A stretch of 64,000 nucleotides of DNA from positions 1-64,000 of the forward strand of contig CAXRGQ010000016.1 of the NCBI GenBank assembly GCA_964230215.1. The letters run 5' to 3'. The DNA is from JAUILH01 sp964230215 (GTDB taxonomy: Bacteria > Bacteroidota > Bacteroidia > Flavobacteriales_D > JAUILH01). The notes under the pieces were generated by a model that worked only from the letters and a program-made list of their open reading frames with translations, did not search any database and was not told the DNA's origin. This document shows positions 17,540 to 26,083 of the stretch, one piece after another (positions within the stretch are counted from its first letter, which is position 1; each line of letters opens with the position of its first letter). The position numbers were made by a program, and so were the translations under genes.

Positions 17540-18115
17540 ATGCACAGGGTATTATTTTTCATATTGGCTACTTTGTTACTGCACGCATGTGAGGTGCCTA
17601 GTTACCCCAAACACATATCCGAGGAAGAAGTAGATCCTGACATGATCACAGGTTCAGATCGCACACAACGCATTATTGATGCTAAAGGCAATGGCAGGGA
17701 ATACAAGTATGAAACAATAGTTCCTGAAACAATGAACCTAATTGAGCTTGACAGTACAGGTGAACTTACGATAACTGATTATTGTTCGCATATGGATCCA
17801 CAGCTCAAGTTTGATTTTGAAAACGGAAACATTATTCGACAGGGCAAAACGGGTAAAAAGGAATACACTATTCTAGCAATTGAAAGTATATCAGACTCTG
17901 CCAACGCAGACAGTTTTTTACAATGGAACATAACGATTGAAGATCCTACCACGAGCATTAGTCAAGATATTCTGGTCACTAGTTACTTAAAAAAACGAAT
18001 AATTTCATTTAGAGGCTTTAACAACCATCCGAGCCTTGGATTAATCAATGACACGCTCTACGCGGACGCCTTAGAGGACGACCATATTGCACACATAGTT
18101 ATGATGTGTTATTAA
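17540..18115 (+). CDS. Hypothetical lipoprotein
   Basis: A 191-residue protein with a lipoprotein signal, MHRVLFFILATLLLHAC, cysteine 17. The mature part is acidic and beta-rich with no recognised domain; it ends in HIAHIVMMCY. It is the third gene of the 14795-18115 envelope group and lies 50 bases before lgt, the enzyme that lipidates such proteins. Confidence 0.8.
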   Translation: MHRVLFFILATLLLHACEVPSYPKHISEEEVDPDMITGSDRTQRIIDAKGNGREYKYETIVPETMNLIELDSTGELTITDYCSHMDPQLKFDFENGNIIRQGKTGKKEYTILAIESISDSANADSFLQWNITIEDPTTSISQDILVTSYLKKRIISFRGFNNHPSLGLINDTLYADALEDDHIAHIVMMCY

Positions 18116-18141
18116 TTAACTTCTAATTAATCCGCATTATA

Positions 18142-18149
18142 TATCTTTG
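18142..18149 (+). promoter_or_regulatory. Candidate -7 box for lgt
   Basis: TATCTTTG matches the Bacteroidota -7 consensus TAnnTTTG and lies 17 bases before the lgt ATG. No TTG is seen at the usual -33 distance, so this is a partial promoter only. Confidence 0.35.
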
Positions 18150-18165
18150 AGCCAAACAAAAAGCA

Positions 18166-19104
18166 ATGACCTTAAGTTCAGTTCTAAATTTCGTTACCTG
18201 GGACATTAATCCAGATATAATTAGCGACCCTATTACAGTGCGCTATTACGGAGTATGTTTTGTAATGGGATTTATTCTGGGTTATCCTATTGTTAAAAAG
18301 ATGTTTGTTCGCGAAGGCGTGAGCGAACAGCTGTTAGACAAACTTGTTCTTTACTCAATGATTGCTACCATAGTTGGTGCTCGATTAGGTCATGTTTTAT
18401 TCTATGGCCCCTACCATACTCCTGCTGGGGATGGTTATTTCGACGATCCTATTTCAATTCTCTATGTTAATGAAGGAGGATTGGCTAGTCACGGTGGCGC
18501 CATAGGTTTGATTATTGCAATGATTCTATACTCCAGGTATGCTTCTAAAAAACCTATTTTGTGGGGATTAGACAGGTTGGTTGTGGGCACAGCACTCGCT
18601 GGCGGTTTTATTCGCCTTGGTAATTTATTTAATAGCGAAATTGCGGGTAATATCACAAAAAACGAAACATTAGGTTGGTACTTTCCACAATACATTAGTC
18701 CCGAAGGCGCGAAATATGAAGGTATGTCTGATGCTCAGTTAAGTGACATGATGGGCGAAACAGTACTCCGCTACCCCACTCAGATTTATGAGTCCCTGGC
18801 ATACTTTGCAATATTTGGAATTCTTCTGTGGCTATACTGGAAAAAAGATGCTGGCAGATATTTGGGACGTTTGTTTGGCTATTTCTTAGTACTCGTTTTT
18901 GGGGTTAGAATTCTTGTAGAGTTCATTAAAGAAAACCAAGATGCCATGGATGCCGATTCATTGTTAAACAAAGGACAGCTTCTAAGTTTACCGCTATTTT
19001 TAGTTGGATTTTTCTTTATTTGGTATTCTTACAAGCCTAAGAATAAGCAGCAATTTGAATCTGAGTTGGCTAAAGATTCAGGTGCTAATGTGGAAAAAAG
19101 CTAA
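18166..19104 (+). CDS. lgt: Prolipoprotein diacylglyceryl transferase
   Basis: A 312-residue inner-membrane enzyme that transfers diacylglyceryl from phosphatidylglycerol to the lipobox cysteine. The Lgt signature is IRLGNLFNSEIAG (near residues 145-157), with HGGAIG upstream and RYPTQIYESL in the second half; seven membrane segments fit the family. Length is somewhat above the usual 260-290 because of an insertion with DAQLSDMMGE and a charged tail. It is essential for maturing the many lipoproteins coded in this window. Convergent with the next gene, with 2 bases between stops. Confidence 0.95.
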   Translation: MTLSSVLNFVTWDINPDIISDPITVRYYGVCFVMGFILGYPIVKKMFVREGVSEQLLDKLVLYSMIATIVGARLGHVLFYGPYHTPAGDGYFDDPISILYVNEGGLASHGGAIGLIIAMILYSRYASKKPILWGLDRLVVGTALAGGFIRLGNLFNSEIAGNITKNETLGWYFPQYISPEGAKYEGMSDAQLSDMMGETVLRYPTQIYESLAYFAIFGILLWLYWKKDAGRYLGRLFGYFLVLVFGVRILVEFIKENQDAMDADSLLNKGQLLSLPLFLVGFFFIWYSYKPKNKQQFESELAKDSGANVEKS

Positions 19105-19106
19105 GT

Positions 19107-19757
19107 CTATTTATTACACTCTTCCAGAGTATCATAGATTCCGATTAGCTCCCACCGTTCTCTTTTAGTCGTTAAATGTTGTTTGGTGATTCCTACGCCT
19201 CTTTCTAGTTCCATGTATAGTTGGGTATGCTCTACGCTCCTTAAAATCAGAAATCGCCTGTACACAACACGGGTATTACGAATACATACAATGATATCTT
19301 TTGACTTATCGTAGGCATATGTATAAGTATGGCGTAAACTCTTTCTAAATCGCTTTTGTGGTATTTTGACATTAAATGAAACTCTGTTTTGATCAGTAAA
19401 ATCAAAAAACATAAACGCAGTTTTGTTGGTGTAAATTATATCTACAGTATCAAGCTGACCATCCTCAGCCTCTACAGACATCAACTTTGACAATACAGAT
19501 TTATGCTCACCATACTTTTCTATCAATATGTTCACCAATCTATCGTCATTATAGACGTAAGCAATTAACTCATTCTTTAGCGTGTCATACCTGTACCTAT
19601 AAATAAAGTTAATATCGTTGGTGCCTGATATATCACGATACAAGTAGTACTTAGGTGTTATGAGCGAGTCAGGCTGGAAATAATATTCAAGCGAGTTTTG
19701 AGCAAGTGAAATTTCGGTAAAACTTATCAGGCAAAATGGTATCAAGTAGTATCGCAT
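19107..19757 (-). CDS. Hypothetical secreted protein
   Basis: A 216-residue protein with an N-terminal signal peptide MRYYLIPFCLISFTEISLAQ (cut near residue 19). The mature part is beta-rich, with YRYRYDTLKNELIAYVYND and YDKSKDIIVCIRNTRVVYRR. No family recognised. It is a single gene; a strong bidirectional hairpin (19797-19823) lies upstream, between it and the neighbouring sorting-domain gene. Confidence 0.8.
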   Translation of the reverse strand: MRYYLIPFCLISFTEISLAQNSLEYYFQPDSLITPKYYLYRDISGTNDINFIYRYRYDTLKNELIAYVYNDDRLVNILIEKYGEHKSVLSKLMSVEAEDGQLDTVDIIYTNKTAFMFFDFTDQNRVSFNVKIPQKRFRKSLRHTYTYAYDKSKDIIVCIRNTRVVYRRFLILRSVEHTQLYMELERGVGITKQHLTTKRERWELIGIYDTLEECNK

Positions 19758-19796
19758 AATGACAATAAACCATTTTAGTAACTCCTTCTAATAATC

Positions 19797-19823
19797 AAAA
19801 AAGCCCTCCAAGGAGGGCTTTTT
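19797..19823. terminator. Rho-independent terminator (bidirectional)
   Basis: AAAAAGCCCTCC and GGAGGGCTTTTT form a perfect 12-bp stem with a 2-base nominal loop, with A and T runs at either end. It lies 21 bases after the stop of the minus-strand sorting-domain gene (19844). Confidence 0.9.
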
Positions 19824-19843
19824 AACTTTTTATGTAAAGCAGC

Positions 19844-21037
19844 TTATTGCTTTATAAACTTCAAGGTTTTTACATTATCTCCGTATGTAATCGCAATGAA
19901 ATATATGCCGCTATTAAGTTCGCTAACATCAATCGATGAACGCGCAGCTGTCTGCATCACTACTTTGCCTGATATGTCTATTACATTGAATTTTTCAGCC
20001 TTGTCGTAGTCAATGTATAGTACATTGCTTGCTGGGTTAGGGTGAATGCTCAAATTAATCACAACATCCTCCTCAACACTCACATTACAACCAGATACAC
20101 AATCTGTTACTGTAACGTCAATAGTTCCAATGTTTGTATCAAAAATGCCTGTCCCAGTATTGTCACAAATATCTAGCGTACCCTGCACTTGGCCCGAGTT
20201 AGCGCTTTGATTTGCTATACAGAATATACCAGCCCCCCTCAAGGTGTCAGTATTTGTAAAGTCATTACCAATTTCAAACAAACCGTCATTTTGAATCATG
20301 GCACTGTTGTCAAAATCACCATTAAACATGTCATTTCCTATACTTACATCTCTGCCGGTCGCAAGCATAAACTCACCTGTATTAGAAAAATCATTGTCTA
20401 CAATCATGTAACAAGTACCACTGATATTGGTGACATTAGTATTTGCAAAGTCATACACCTCTATTGAGCCAGCGCTTGAGTTTAAGGTGCCAGTATTGAG
20501 AAGTGAATCTGCAGTAATTAGACCTGTATTCGTTAACATGCCTGCATTCCAAAATGATCCATTATAAAATTGACCTTCGTTCATTAGCATGCCCTCGCTA
20601 TATGTACTATCTAAATCTGTAAGTGTTGCATGATTCATAAACGTTGAAGATGCATCTACATACAAGCCTGTATCCAAGCTAAGTGCCCCATGGTTATGTC
20701 CCACAGCACCATTGGTAAAACCAAAATTGGTAAATTCAGATATTCCATGATTGGTGAATGTTGAATTAGTCCCATCGAACAAAATAGAACGGTAACTCGC
20801 ATCCTCTATAAAGCTTCCGCCTGCATTAACGGTTATTGAACCACCGCCATTTACTATCCAATCCGAATTCATGGATACATCATGATTAATCACAACATGA
20901 TCATTGGTACCCGGGATACACGTACAATCCCAAGTAAATGGGCTAGCAGCCAAACCATTTGCCACGGATGTAATTGTAGTTTGTGCGCTGGCTGTGAGTA
21001 CACCAGCAAATGTTAAAATTGTAAATATTTGTTTCAT
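19844..21037 (-). CDS. Secreted protein with type IX secretion (T9SS) type A sorting domain
   Basis: A 397-residue protein: signal peptide MKQIFTILTFAGVLTASAQ, a long middle part of repeating N-rich beta turns (NHGA, TNTG, NSGQ, FSNTGEF) suggesting a right-handed beta-helix or filamentous shape, and a C-terminal sorting domain from about residue 325 with LSIHPNPASNVLYIDY, DISGKVV and LNSGIYFIAITYGDNVKTLKFIKQ. Such proteins cross the outer membrane by T9SS, whose component PorQ is encoded at 50562. An adhesin-like or surface role is possible. Monocistronic, closed by the hairpin at 19797. Confidence 0.9.
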   Translation of the reverse strand: MKQIFTILTFAGVLTASAQTTITSVANGLAASPFTWDCTCIPGTNDHVVINHDVSMNSDWIVNGGGSITVNAGGSFIEDASYRSILFDGTNSTFTNHGISEFTNFGFTNGAVGHNHGALSLDTGLYVDASSTFMNHATLTDLDSTYSEGMLMNEGQFYNGSFWNAGMLTNTGLITADSLLNTGTLNSSAGSIEVYDFANTNVTNISGTCYMIVDNDFSNTGEFMLATGRDVSIGNDMFNGDFDNSAMIQNDGLFEIGNDFTNTDTLRGAGIFCIANQSANSGQVQGTLDICDNTGTGIFDTNIGTIDVTVTDCVSGCNVSVEEDVVINLSIHPNPASNVLYIDYDKAEKFNVIDISGKVVMQTAARSSIDVSELNSGIYFIAITYGDNVKTLKFIKQ

Positions 21038-21197
21038 ATTTAAAGGTTTTGTGACTGAAAGATACAGTTTTAATTCGAATTCATTTCAAACAAAAATCAC
21101 ACCATGAGTTGTTAATTTTTTGTTAACGCGGCACGGTTGTTGTGTTATTGAGAGCGGATTGCTTCACTACCAAAACCAAGGCAATCCAAGTCCGTTG

Positions 21198-21222
21198 ACA
21201 AGGGTTGCACAGCAACCCTTGT
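21198..21222. terminator. Hairpin downstream of the lipoprotein hydrolase gene
   Basis: ACAAGGGTTGC (21198-21208) and GCAACCCTTGT (21212-21222) form a perfect 11-bp stem with a 3-base loop. It is 8 bases past the stop of the minus-strand gene at 21230, but the T-rich side faces the plus strand, so as a minus-strand terminator it is only moderately supported. A further 7-bp inverted repeat (GGATTGC 21156-21162, GCAATCC 21181-21187) is adjacent. Confidence 0.55.
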
Positions 21223-21229
21223 TTGTTTA

Positions 21230-22165
21230 TCAATCTTCGTAATTGCTCAAAAACTGGAGTATTGCTTGCGTCTCGCTCCCCCAATAATCATAGTTATGTC
21301 CTGCTTTAGGATAGTTTGAAATGATGTGCTTGAAGCCTTGCTTTCTTAATTCATCTTCAAAATCTTTGGTTTGCGACACATCACACATTTTATCGTCTAT
21401 CCCGTGGCCCAGATAAATAGGAACCGACCACTCCCCTGCTCTATTGTGAATGTTATCCTTCCCTTTCCACCTTTCAGGAAACTGGTCAATGGGCCCATAA
21501 AAGCCATTGTTTATGGGTTCATCTACCAATTTACTGTGATCAAAGTCGGCTGACAACGCAACACACGCCTTAAATATCGATGGCTTTTCTAAGGCAAACA
21601 AAGCAGCTCCTCTTCCACCCGTAGATAAACCAATCACCGCATTAAAACTTGTTGAGTCAAAAAGCCTCATTGCCCTCATCTTAGGCAAAAAATTAGCGTA
21701 CATCCATTCTCTATTGGGATACTTTCTATATGCTTCAATCGTCTCAGGATACAGCTCCCATTGGTAGGTGCTTTTTCCAAAGTCCGGCATAACGATATAA
21801 TATCCTGCCTTGTCAAGGCTATCACATAAGCTAGTCTTATCGCACCATTCTGTGTTTGGAAGATTCCATCCATGTAACAAAAGAACCGTTTTTATCGGAT
21901 GGATATGTGCGCCCTCTGGAACCAAAACATCCACCTGAATTGGGTAGCCGTTATAGTCAAGAGTCAGGCTGGTGTCTGAATTTATATCTAGATTAAATGT
22001 CCTATTATGCCGTCTGATGGCAATATTTTCTTGTTTTCTTGGAGAATCTAAATCGCGTTCTACTGAGTCTTGAGCTATTGTATCAGTCGCTTGTGCATCC
22101 GAACTACTGCTCTCCTGCGCACAACTTTGCAGAACTATTAAAATGATAGCAATTTTCCAAAACAT
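21230..22165 (-). CDS. Lipoprotein alpha/beta hydrolase (esterase D-like)
   Basis: A 311-residue protein with lipobox LQSC (cysteine 15), a 40-residue Ser/Asp-rich linker, and an alpha/beta-hydrolase domain. The oxyanion segment is LLLHGWN, the nucleophile elbow GLSTGGRGA with S181, acid candidates D257/D258 in HGIDDKM, and histidine H290 in KAGHNYDYW. This is the arrangement of the esterase D/feruloyl esterase/antigen-85 group. It would act at the cell envelope on an ester. No operon partner; divergent from the DUF4268 gene. Confidence 0.88.
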   Translation of the reverse strand: MFWKIAIILIVLQSCAQESSSSDAQATDTIAQDSVERDLDSPRKQENIAIRRHNRTFNLDINSDTSLTLDYNGYPIQVDVLVPEGAHIHPIKTVLLLHGWNLPNTEWCDKTSLCDSLDKAGYYIVMPDFGKSTYQWELYPETIEAYRKYPNREWMYANFLPKMRAMRLFDSTSFNAVIGLSTGGRGAALFALEKPSIFKACVALSADFDHSKLVDEPINNGFYGPIDQFPERWKGKDNIHNRAGEWSVPIYLGHGIDDKMCDVSQTKDFEDELRKQGFKHIISNYPKAGHNYDYWGSETQAILQFLSNYED

Positions 22166-22206
22166 ACATAAATATACGAATTGGAATAATTAACATTGTA
22201 TTTGAT

Positions 22207-22671
22207 ATGCTGAGTAAAGACGAACGCAAAGCACATAATATAGCATTTTGGACGGCCTATGGTCGCTATATGCAGGGACATCAATCCACTTTTGGAACCA
22301 AAGTTAACTGGGCGAATTATAAAACCGGGATCAAAGATGTTTTTGTGCGATTCATAGTGGAGAACAGGCACATTTATTTTAGCATTGAACTTCAGCATGA
22401 CGATAACGAAATTCGAGCTCTAATTTTTGAACAATTTGAAGAGCTTAAAAAGCTTTTGGAAGCAGAAATGGGTGGTGAACTGGTATGGCAAAACCAGCAC
22501 TACAAGATGAATGGAGAAGAGATAGCACGTATATATGACGTTTTAGAAGATGCCAAATACATCAACCGTGATAACTGGAAAGGCATATTCGAATTTATGT
22601 CGTCAAGAATTAAAGCTTTTGATAGCTTTTGGTTTGATTGGAAGGACACTTTCGTCCACTTGTGTAACTAA
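22207..22671 (+). CDS. DUF4268 domain protein
   Basis: A 154-residue soluble protein, aromatic-rich, matching the DUF4268 pattern: FWTAYGRYM, KVNWANYKTGIKDVFVRFIVENRHIYFSIELQH and a C-terminal FDSFWFDWKDTF. The fold resembles restriction-endonuclease-associated domains in longer relatives, but the stand-alone Bacteroidota form has no assigned function. Convergent with xth, overlapping it by 4 bases. Confidence 0.85.
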   Translation: MLSKDERKAHNIAFWTAYGRYMQGHQSTFGTKVNWANYKTGIKDVFVRFIVENRHIYFSIELQHDDNEIRALIFEQFEELKKLLEAEMGGELVWQNQHYKMNGEEIARIYDVLEDAKYINRDNWKGIFEFMSSRIKAFDSFWFDWKDTFVHLCN

Positions 22672-23429
22672 GCTAATTCAATCCCCACGGGGCAATGATC
22701 AGAGCCCATGATATCGTTCAGAATAAAACTATCTTTTACATCTGACACGAATGATTCAGACACCAAAAAATAGTCGATTCTCCAGCCTACATTTCTCTGT
22801 CTTGCACCTGCTCTGTAGCTCCACCAGGAATATTTAATCTGCTCTGGATAAAAATGTCTGAATGTATCTACAAAACCAGAATTGGTGTAATTGTCTATCC
22901 CGTCAATTTCTTCCTGCATATACCCTGCCGACTTATTATAATTCGGTTTTGGATTCGCAAGATCTATATCTTTATGCGCAACATTTAAATCGCCGCAAAC
23001 AATCACATCCTTAGTTGCCTCAAGATTCTTAAGATACTTCAGGAAATCTGCATCCCACTGTTGGCGGTAATCCAGTCTTGCCAGAGAACTGCCCGAATTA
23101 GGTGTATATACAGTTACCAAAAAGAAATCATTGAATTCTGCACAAATCACTCGACCTTCCTGATCATGTTCCTCTATGCCCATATCATAGCTAACAGATA
23201 GAGGCTCTTCCCGAGTAAGTATGGCGGTACCAGAATAGCCCTTTTTAACCGCAGAATTAGAATAAATATGATATCCTTCAATCGGTGCAAGCGCTTCTGC
23301 CACTTGATCATCCTGAGCTTTCGTTTCCTGTAAACAAAGAATATCCGGATCCATTTTCTCCAAGGATTCTTCAAAATCCTTTTTCATAACTGCCCTTACA
23401 CCGTTTACATTCCAAGAAACTATTCTCAT
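22668..23429 (-). CDS. xth: Exodeoxyribonuclease III
   Basis: A 253-residue AP endonuclease/3'-5' exonuclease acting in base-excision repair. Motifs: SWNVNGVRA (N7-N9 region), LCLQETKAQ with metal ligand E35, CGDLNVAHKDIDLANPK, and GSDHCPVGIEL with D244 and H245. All catalytic residues are present and length is normal. It overlaps by one base the stop of the gene upstream on the same strand (23429). Confidence 0.95.
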   Translation of the reverse strand: MRIVSWNVNGVRAVMKKDFEESLEKMDPDILCLQETKAQDDQVAEALAPIEGYHIYSNSAVKKGYSGTAILTREEPLSVSYDMGIEEHDQEGRVICAEFNDFFLVTVYTPNSGSSLARLDYRQQWDADFLKYLKNLEATKDVIVCGDLNVAHKDIDLANPKPNYNKSAGYMQEEIDGIDNYTNSGFVDTFRHFYPEQIKYSWWSYRAGARQRNVGWRIDYFLVSESFVSDVKDSFILNDIMGSDHCPVGIELA

Positions 23430-26002
23430 TACTCTTTCACTATTCGTTCAACAACTTTTAATCCTTCGCCTTCAATCAACAACTGATACATTCCTCTTTC
23501 AAGCATATCAAGGTTTAATTGAATTTGATTATCTCCCTCAAAGATAGTCTTATTAAATCGTTTAATTAATCGACCATCCATACTGTACAATGAAATCATG
23601 GCATCCAGATTAGTCTGAGAAGAAAGATCAATATTTACATTGCCTTTTGATGGGTTTGGATACACACTAACATCTCCAACAAGTACCTCAACAATATCCG
23701 TTGAACCACCTCCTCCGTTTGATGGTGGCTGCGTTCTGTTAGACCTTGTTGTGTTGTGATTCGCTCTTGATGATACACATTGCTGGTCTAATACTATTTG
23801 AATTCTATAACGCGTTTGATTATTAGGCGCGTTCCAATCTGTGTAGGTGGTGTTAGTTGCGGTAACCGAATCAAGCACTGCAAACACGCCATTACCTGTG
23901 TCTCTCATTATACGGTAAAATATAAAGCCAAATCCTTCGTAATTATCCCAGATTAAATTGGCTTCTCCACCAAGTCCCATATTCTGAGTTAAATGCATGG
24001 TTTGATGGTGTGCACTCAAATCACTCTCATTTCCACACGTATCTACGCTAGATATAGCATATTGATAGGATGTGGCATTCGGATCAATTCCGAAAGTTGT
24101 ATCCACAAATTGACTAAGCGAGTCATACGGAACATCTCCAATGTGATACCATGTTCCTACCACGTCACGATAAATTCTAAAGTGATCAAGATTTGGGGCA
24201 GCTGGTTTCTCCCAAATAACCATATTGTGAGTTGAGCCAGTATCTACGGTTACTACACATATCTCGGTAATAACTGGTTCGCTTGTTTGTACATACACAT
24301 CATCACTAGCGGTACAACCATTCGTATCTGTAACTGTAATGGTCCATGTCTGGTCGAACTCCGTGTACAAATCTGAGTTTGGACAAGAATCACACACCAT
24401 ACCAACTTGCTGTGGTGCTGTCCATTGATAACTGTATGGGGACGTTCCTCCAATAGTCGTTGAGCTCATAGCAACCGTGTCTCCTCCACAATAGGTGTTA
24501 ACGCTATTCGCTGTTAATACTAATGTGTCTGGTTCTTCTATCGTAATTGTATCAATCAGTGTACAACCCTTGCCATCCACAATCTGGCATATATAATCGT
24601 CAGGACACAGATTGTCATTTATTTCGCCTACAGCAGCATTTGACCACACTATGTTATAAGGAGGGGAACCTCCTAAAATCACTACTTCTCCTTCTCCGTC
24701 GCATGCAGATTTACAATTTACGTCTTTTGCTACAACATAAGCATCAAGCCTGTATGACTGATGATTGTAATTGGCGAAACGGAATAACAAATTATTTGAG
24801 GCACTTAAGAAAGATACGTCTGCTACAAATGTTCCACCAGCCGCTGTAGACACCGTTGCTGTAATGTTAGGGTAAGTGTAGCGTTGAAGCTGGACACATG
24901 AGCCGAATCCATATAATGAATCTAATTGTGAAATAAAAGGCAGTGATCCAGCCATAGGTGCATAATACCCCCCAAATCTCAAGTGACCTGTAGAAGCTAC
25001 ACTTAAATGCCGTGCAATTAAACCTTGATTCTGTGTTCTGATATACCCAGCATGATTTCCATTCTTATCAAAGATGTAAACGTTGTTATACCCATTCCCG
25101 AGATAAATCGAATCATTTGCATAAACCACCTCTGTTGGATAATTTGCGTTGCCACTCATTGAATATGCTTGGGTACACCATTTTACCGTGTGCGCACTAT
25201 TTATTTCTAAAAGGTAATAAGGTATATTTCCAAAACCACCGGCCTCAGCACCTACCAGATAATAAGTTGTATCCTGCTTACAAATCCTTAATAATCCAGA
25301 ATTGTATGAATTGATTGATACTCTTGTTGAAAAGCTCACACCTGATGTGAGAGATAGCTCCACCACATGTGTTGATGGAGTAGCAGTGGATTCATTAACA
25401 AGAATAGCCACGTCTGTTGATAGCGAGTTGTCAATATCTGTTATACTAGATGCATTTGCTGATTGGTATGAATATGTATAATCATTAACTATTTGGCCAT
25501 TCGCGTCTAAACTAACAAATGAGATAGTCTCACCTTGCCAAAATGCTAAGTACTGTTCACCATTAATTTCCAATAATTTGAAGCCCGAAGGTGTAATGGA
25601 TAAAGGAGTAGGATTAAGTCGTTTTGACCACAATAAATCGCCATTTGCATCAAGTTTAAAAACGCCAATATCCATAGAGAGCGTTGACGTATTCACACTT
25701 TTATGGGCGACTAGAATACTTCCATCACTAAGTTCCATTGTAGATCCCGCTTCATCATCAAAAGCAGTACCATACGTATATTGCCACAATGTATCACCGT
25801 TAACATCAGCACGAGCCACAATCACATCCGATCCTCCAACTGGTGCATCCGTTGTATAACCAATTAGCAAAATATCTGAGTTACTTAAATTGATTATTTC
25901 TTGGGACTCACCATACAGACCGCCATAGGTCTTTGTAAAAACTTGAGCTAATCCATTTCCCAAAACCGAAACGTATATTAGTGTAAGCAATAAATTTTTC
26001 AT
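23429..26002 (-). CDS. Large secreted protein with SprB-like and fibronectin-type modules and T9SS sorting domain
   Basis: An 857-residue surface protein. Signal peptide MKNLLLTLIYVSVLGNGLAQ, then a beta-propeller-like region of about 400 residues (TYGG..ESQEI, WQYTYGTAFDDEAGS repeats), an SprB-like module (CDGEGEVVILGGSPPYNIVWS ... CTLIDTITIEEP, around 427-500), a second similar module with GGTSPYSYQWTAP, fibronectin-type III-like repeats, a low-complexity TRSNRTQPPSNGGGGS linker and the C-terminal sorting domain (VYPNPSKGNVNIDLSS ... RGMYQLLIEGEGLKVVERI). It is exported by the T9SS and probably attached at the cell surface. It is immediately upstream of xth on the same strand. Confidence 0.9.
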   Translation of the reverse strand: MKNLLLTLIYVSVLGNGLAQVFTKTYGGLYGESQEIINLSNSDILLIGYTTDAPVGGSDVIVARADVNGDTLWQYTYGTAFDDEAGSTMELSDGSILVAHKSVNTSTLSMDIGVFKLDANGDLLWSKRLNPTPLSITPSGFKLLEINGEQYLAFWQGETISFVSLDANGQIVNDYTYSYQSANASSITDIDNSLSTDVAILVNESTATPSTHVVELSLTSGVSFSTRVSINSYNSGLLRICKQDTTYYLVGAEAGGFGNIPYYLLEINSAHTVKWCTQAYSMSGNANYPTEVVYANDSIYLGNGYNNVYIFDKNGNHAGYIRTQNQGLIARHLSVASTGHLRFGGYYAPMAGSLPFISQLDSLYGFGSCVQLQRYTYPNITATVSTAAGGTFVADVSFLSASNNLLFRFANYNHQSYRLDAYVVAKDVNCKSACDGEGEVVILGGSPPYNIVWSNAAVGEINDNLCPDDYICQIVDGKGCTLIDTITIEEPDTLVLTANSVNTYCGGDTVAMSSTTIGGTSPYSYQWTAPQQVGMVCDSCPNSDLYTEFDQTWTITVTDTNGCTASDDVYVQTSEPVITEICVVTVDTGSTHNMVIWEKPAAPNLDHFRIYRDVVGTWYHIGDVPYDSLSQFVDTTFGIDPNATSYQYAISSVDTCGNESDLSAHHQTMHLTQNMGLGGEANLIWDNYEGFGFIFYRIMRDTGNGVFAVLDSVTATNTTYTDWNAPNNQTRYRIQIVLDQQCVSSRANHNTTRSNRTQPPSNGGGGSTDIVEVLVGDVSVYPNPSKGNVNIDLSSQTNLDAMISLYSMDGRLIKRFNKTIFEGDNQIQLNLDMLERGMYQLLIEGEGLKVVERIVKE

Positions 26003-26083
26003 GCCGACAAAAATATAATTCTATTGGGAAACCACGGTTACCTATTTATTAACAGTTAGCCTGAGTTTATTAAGTGCGATTTA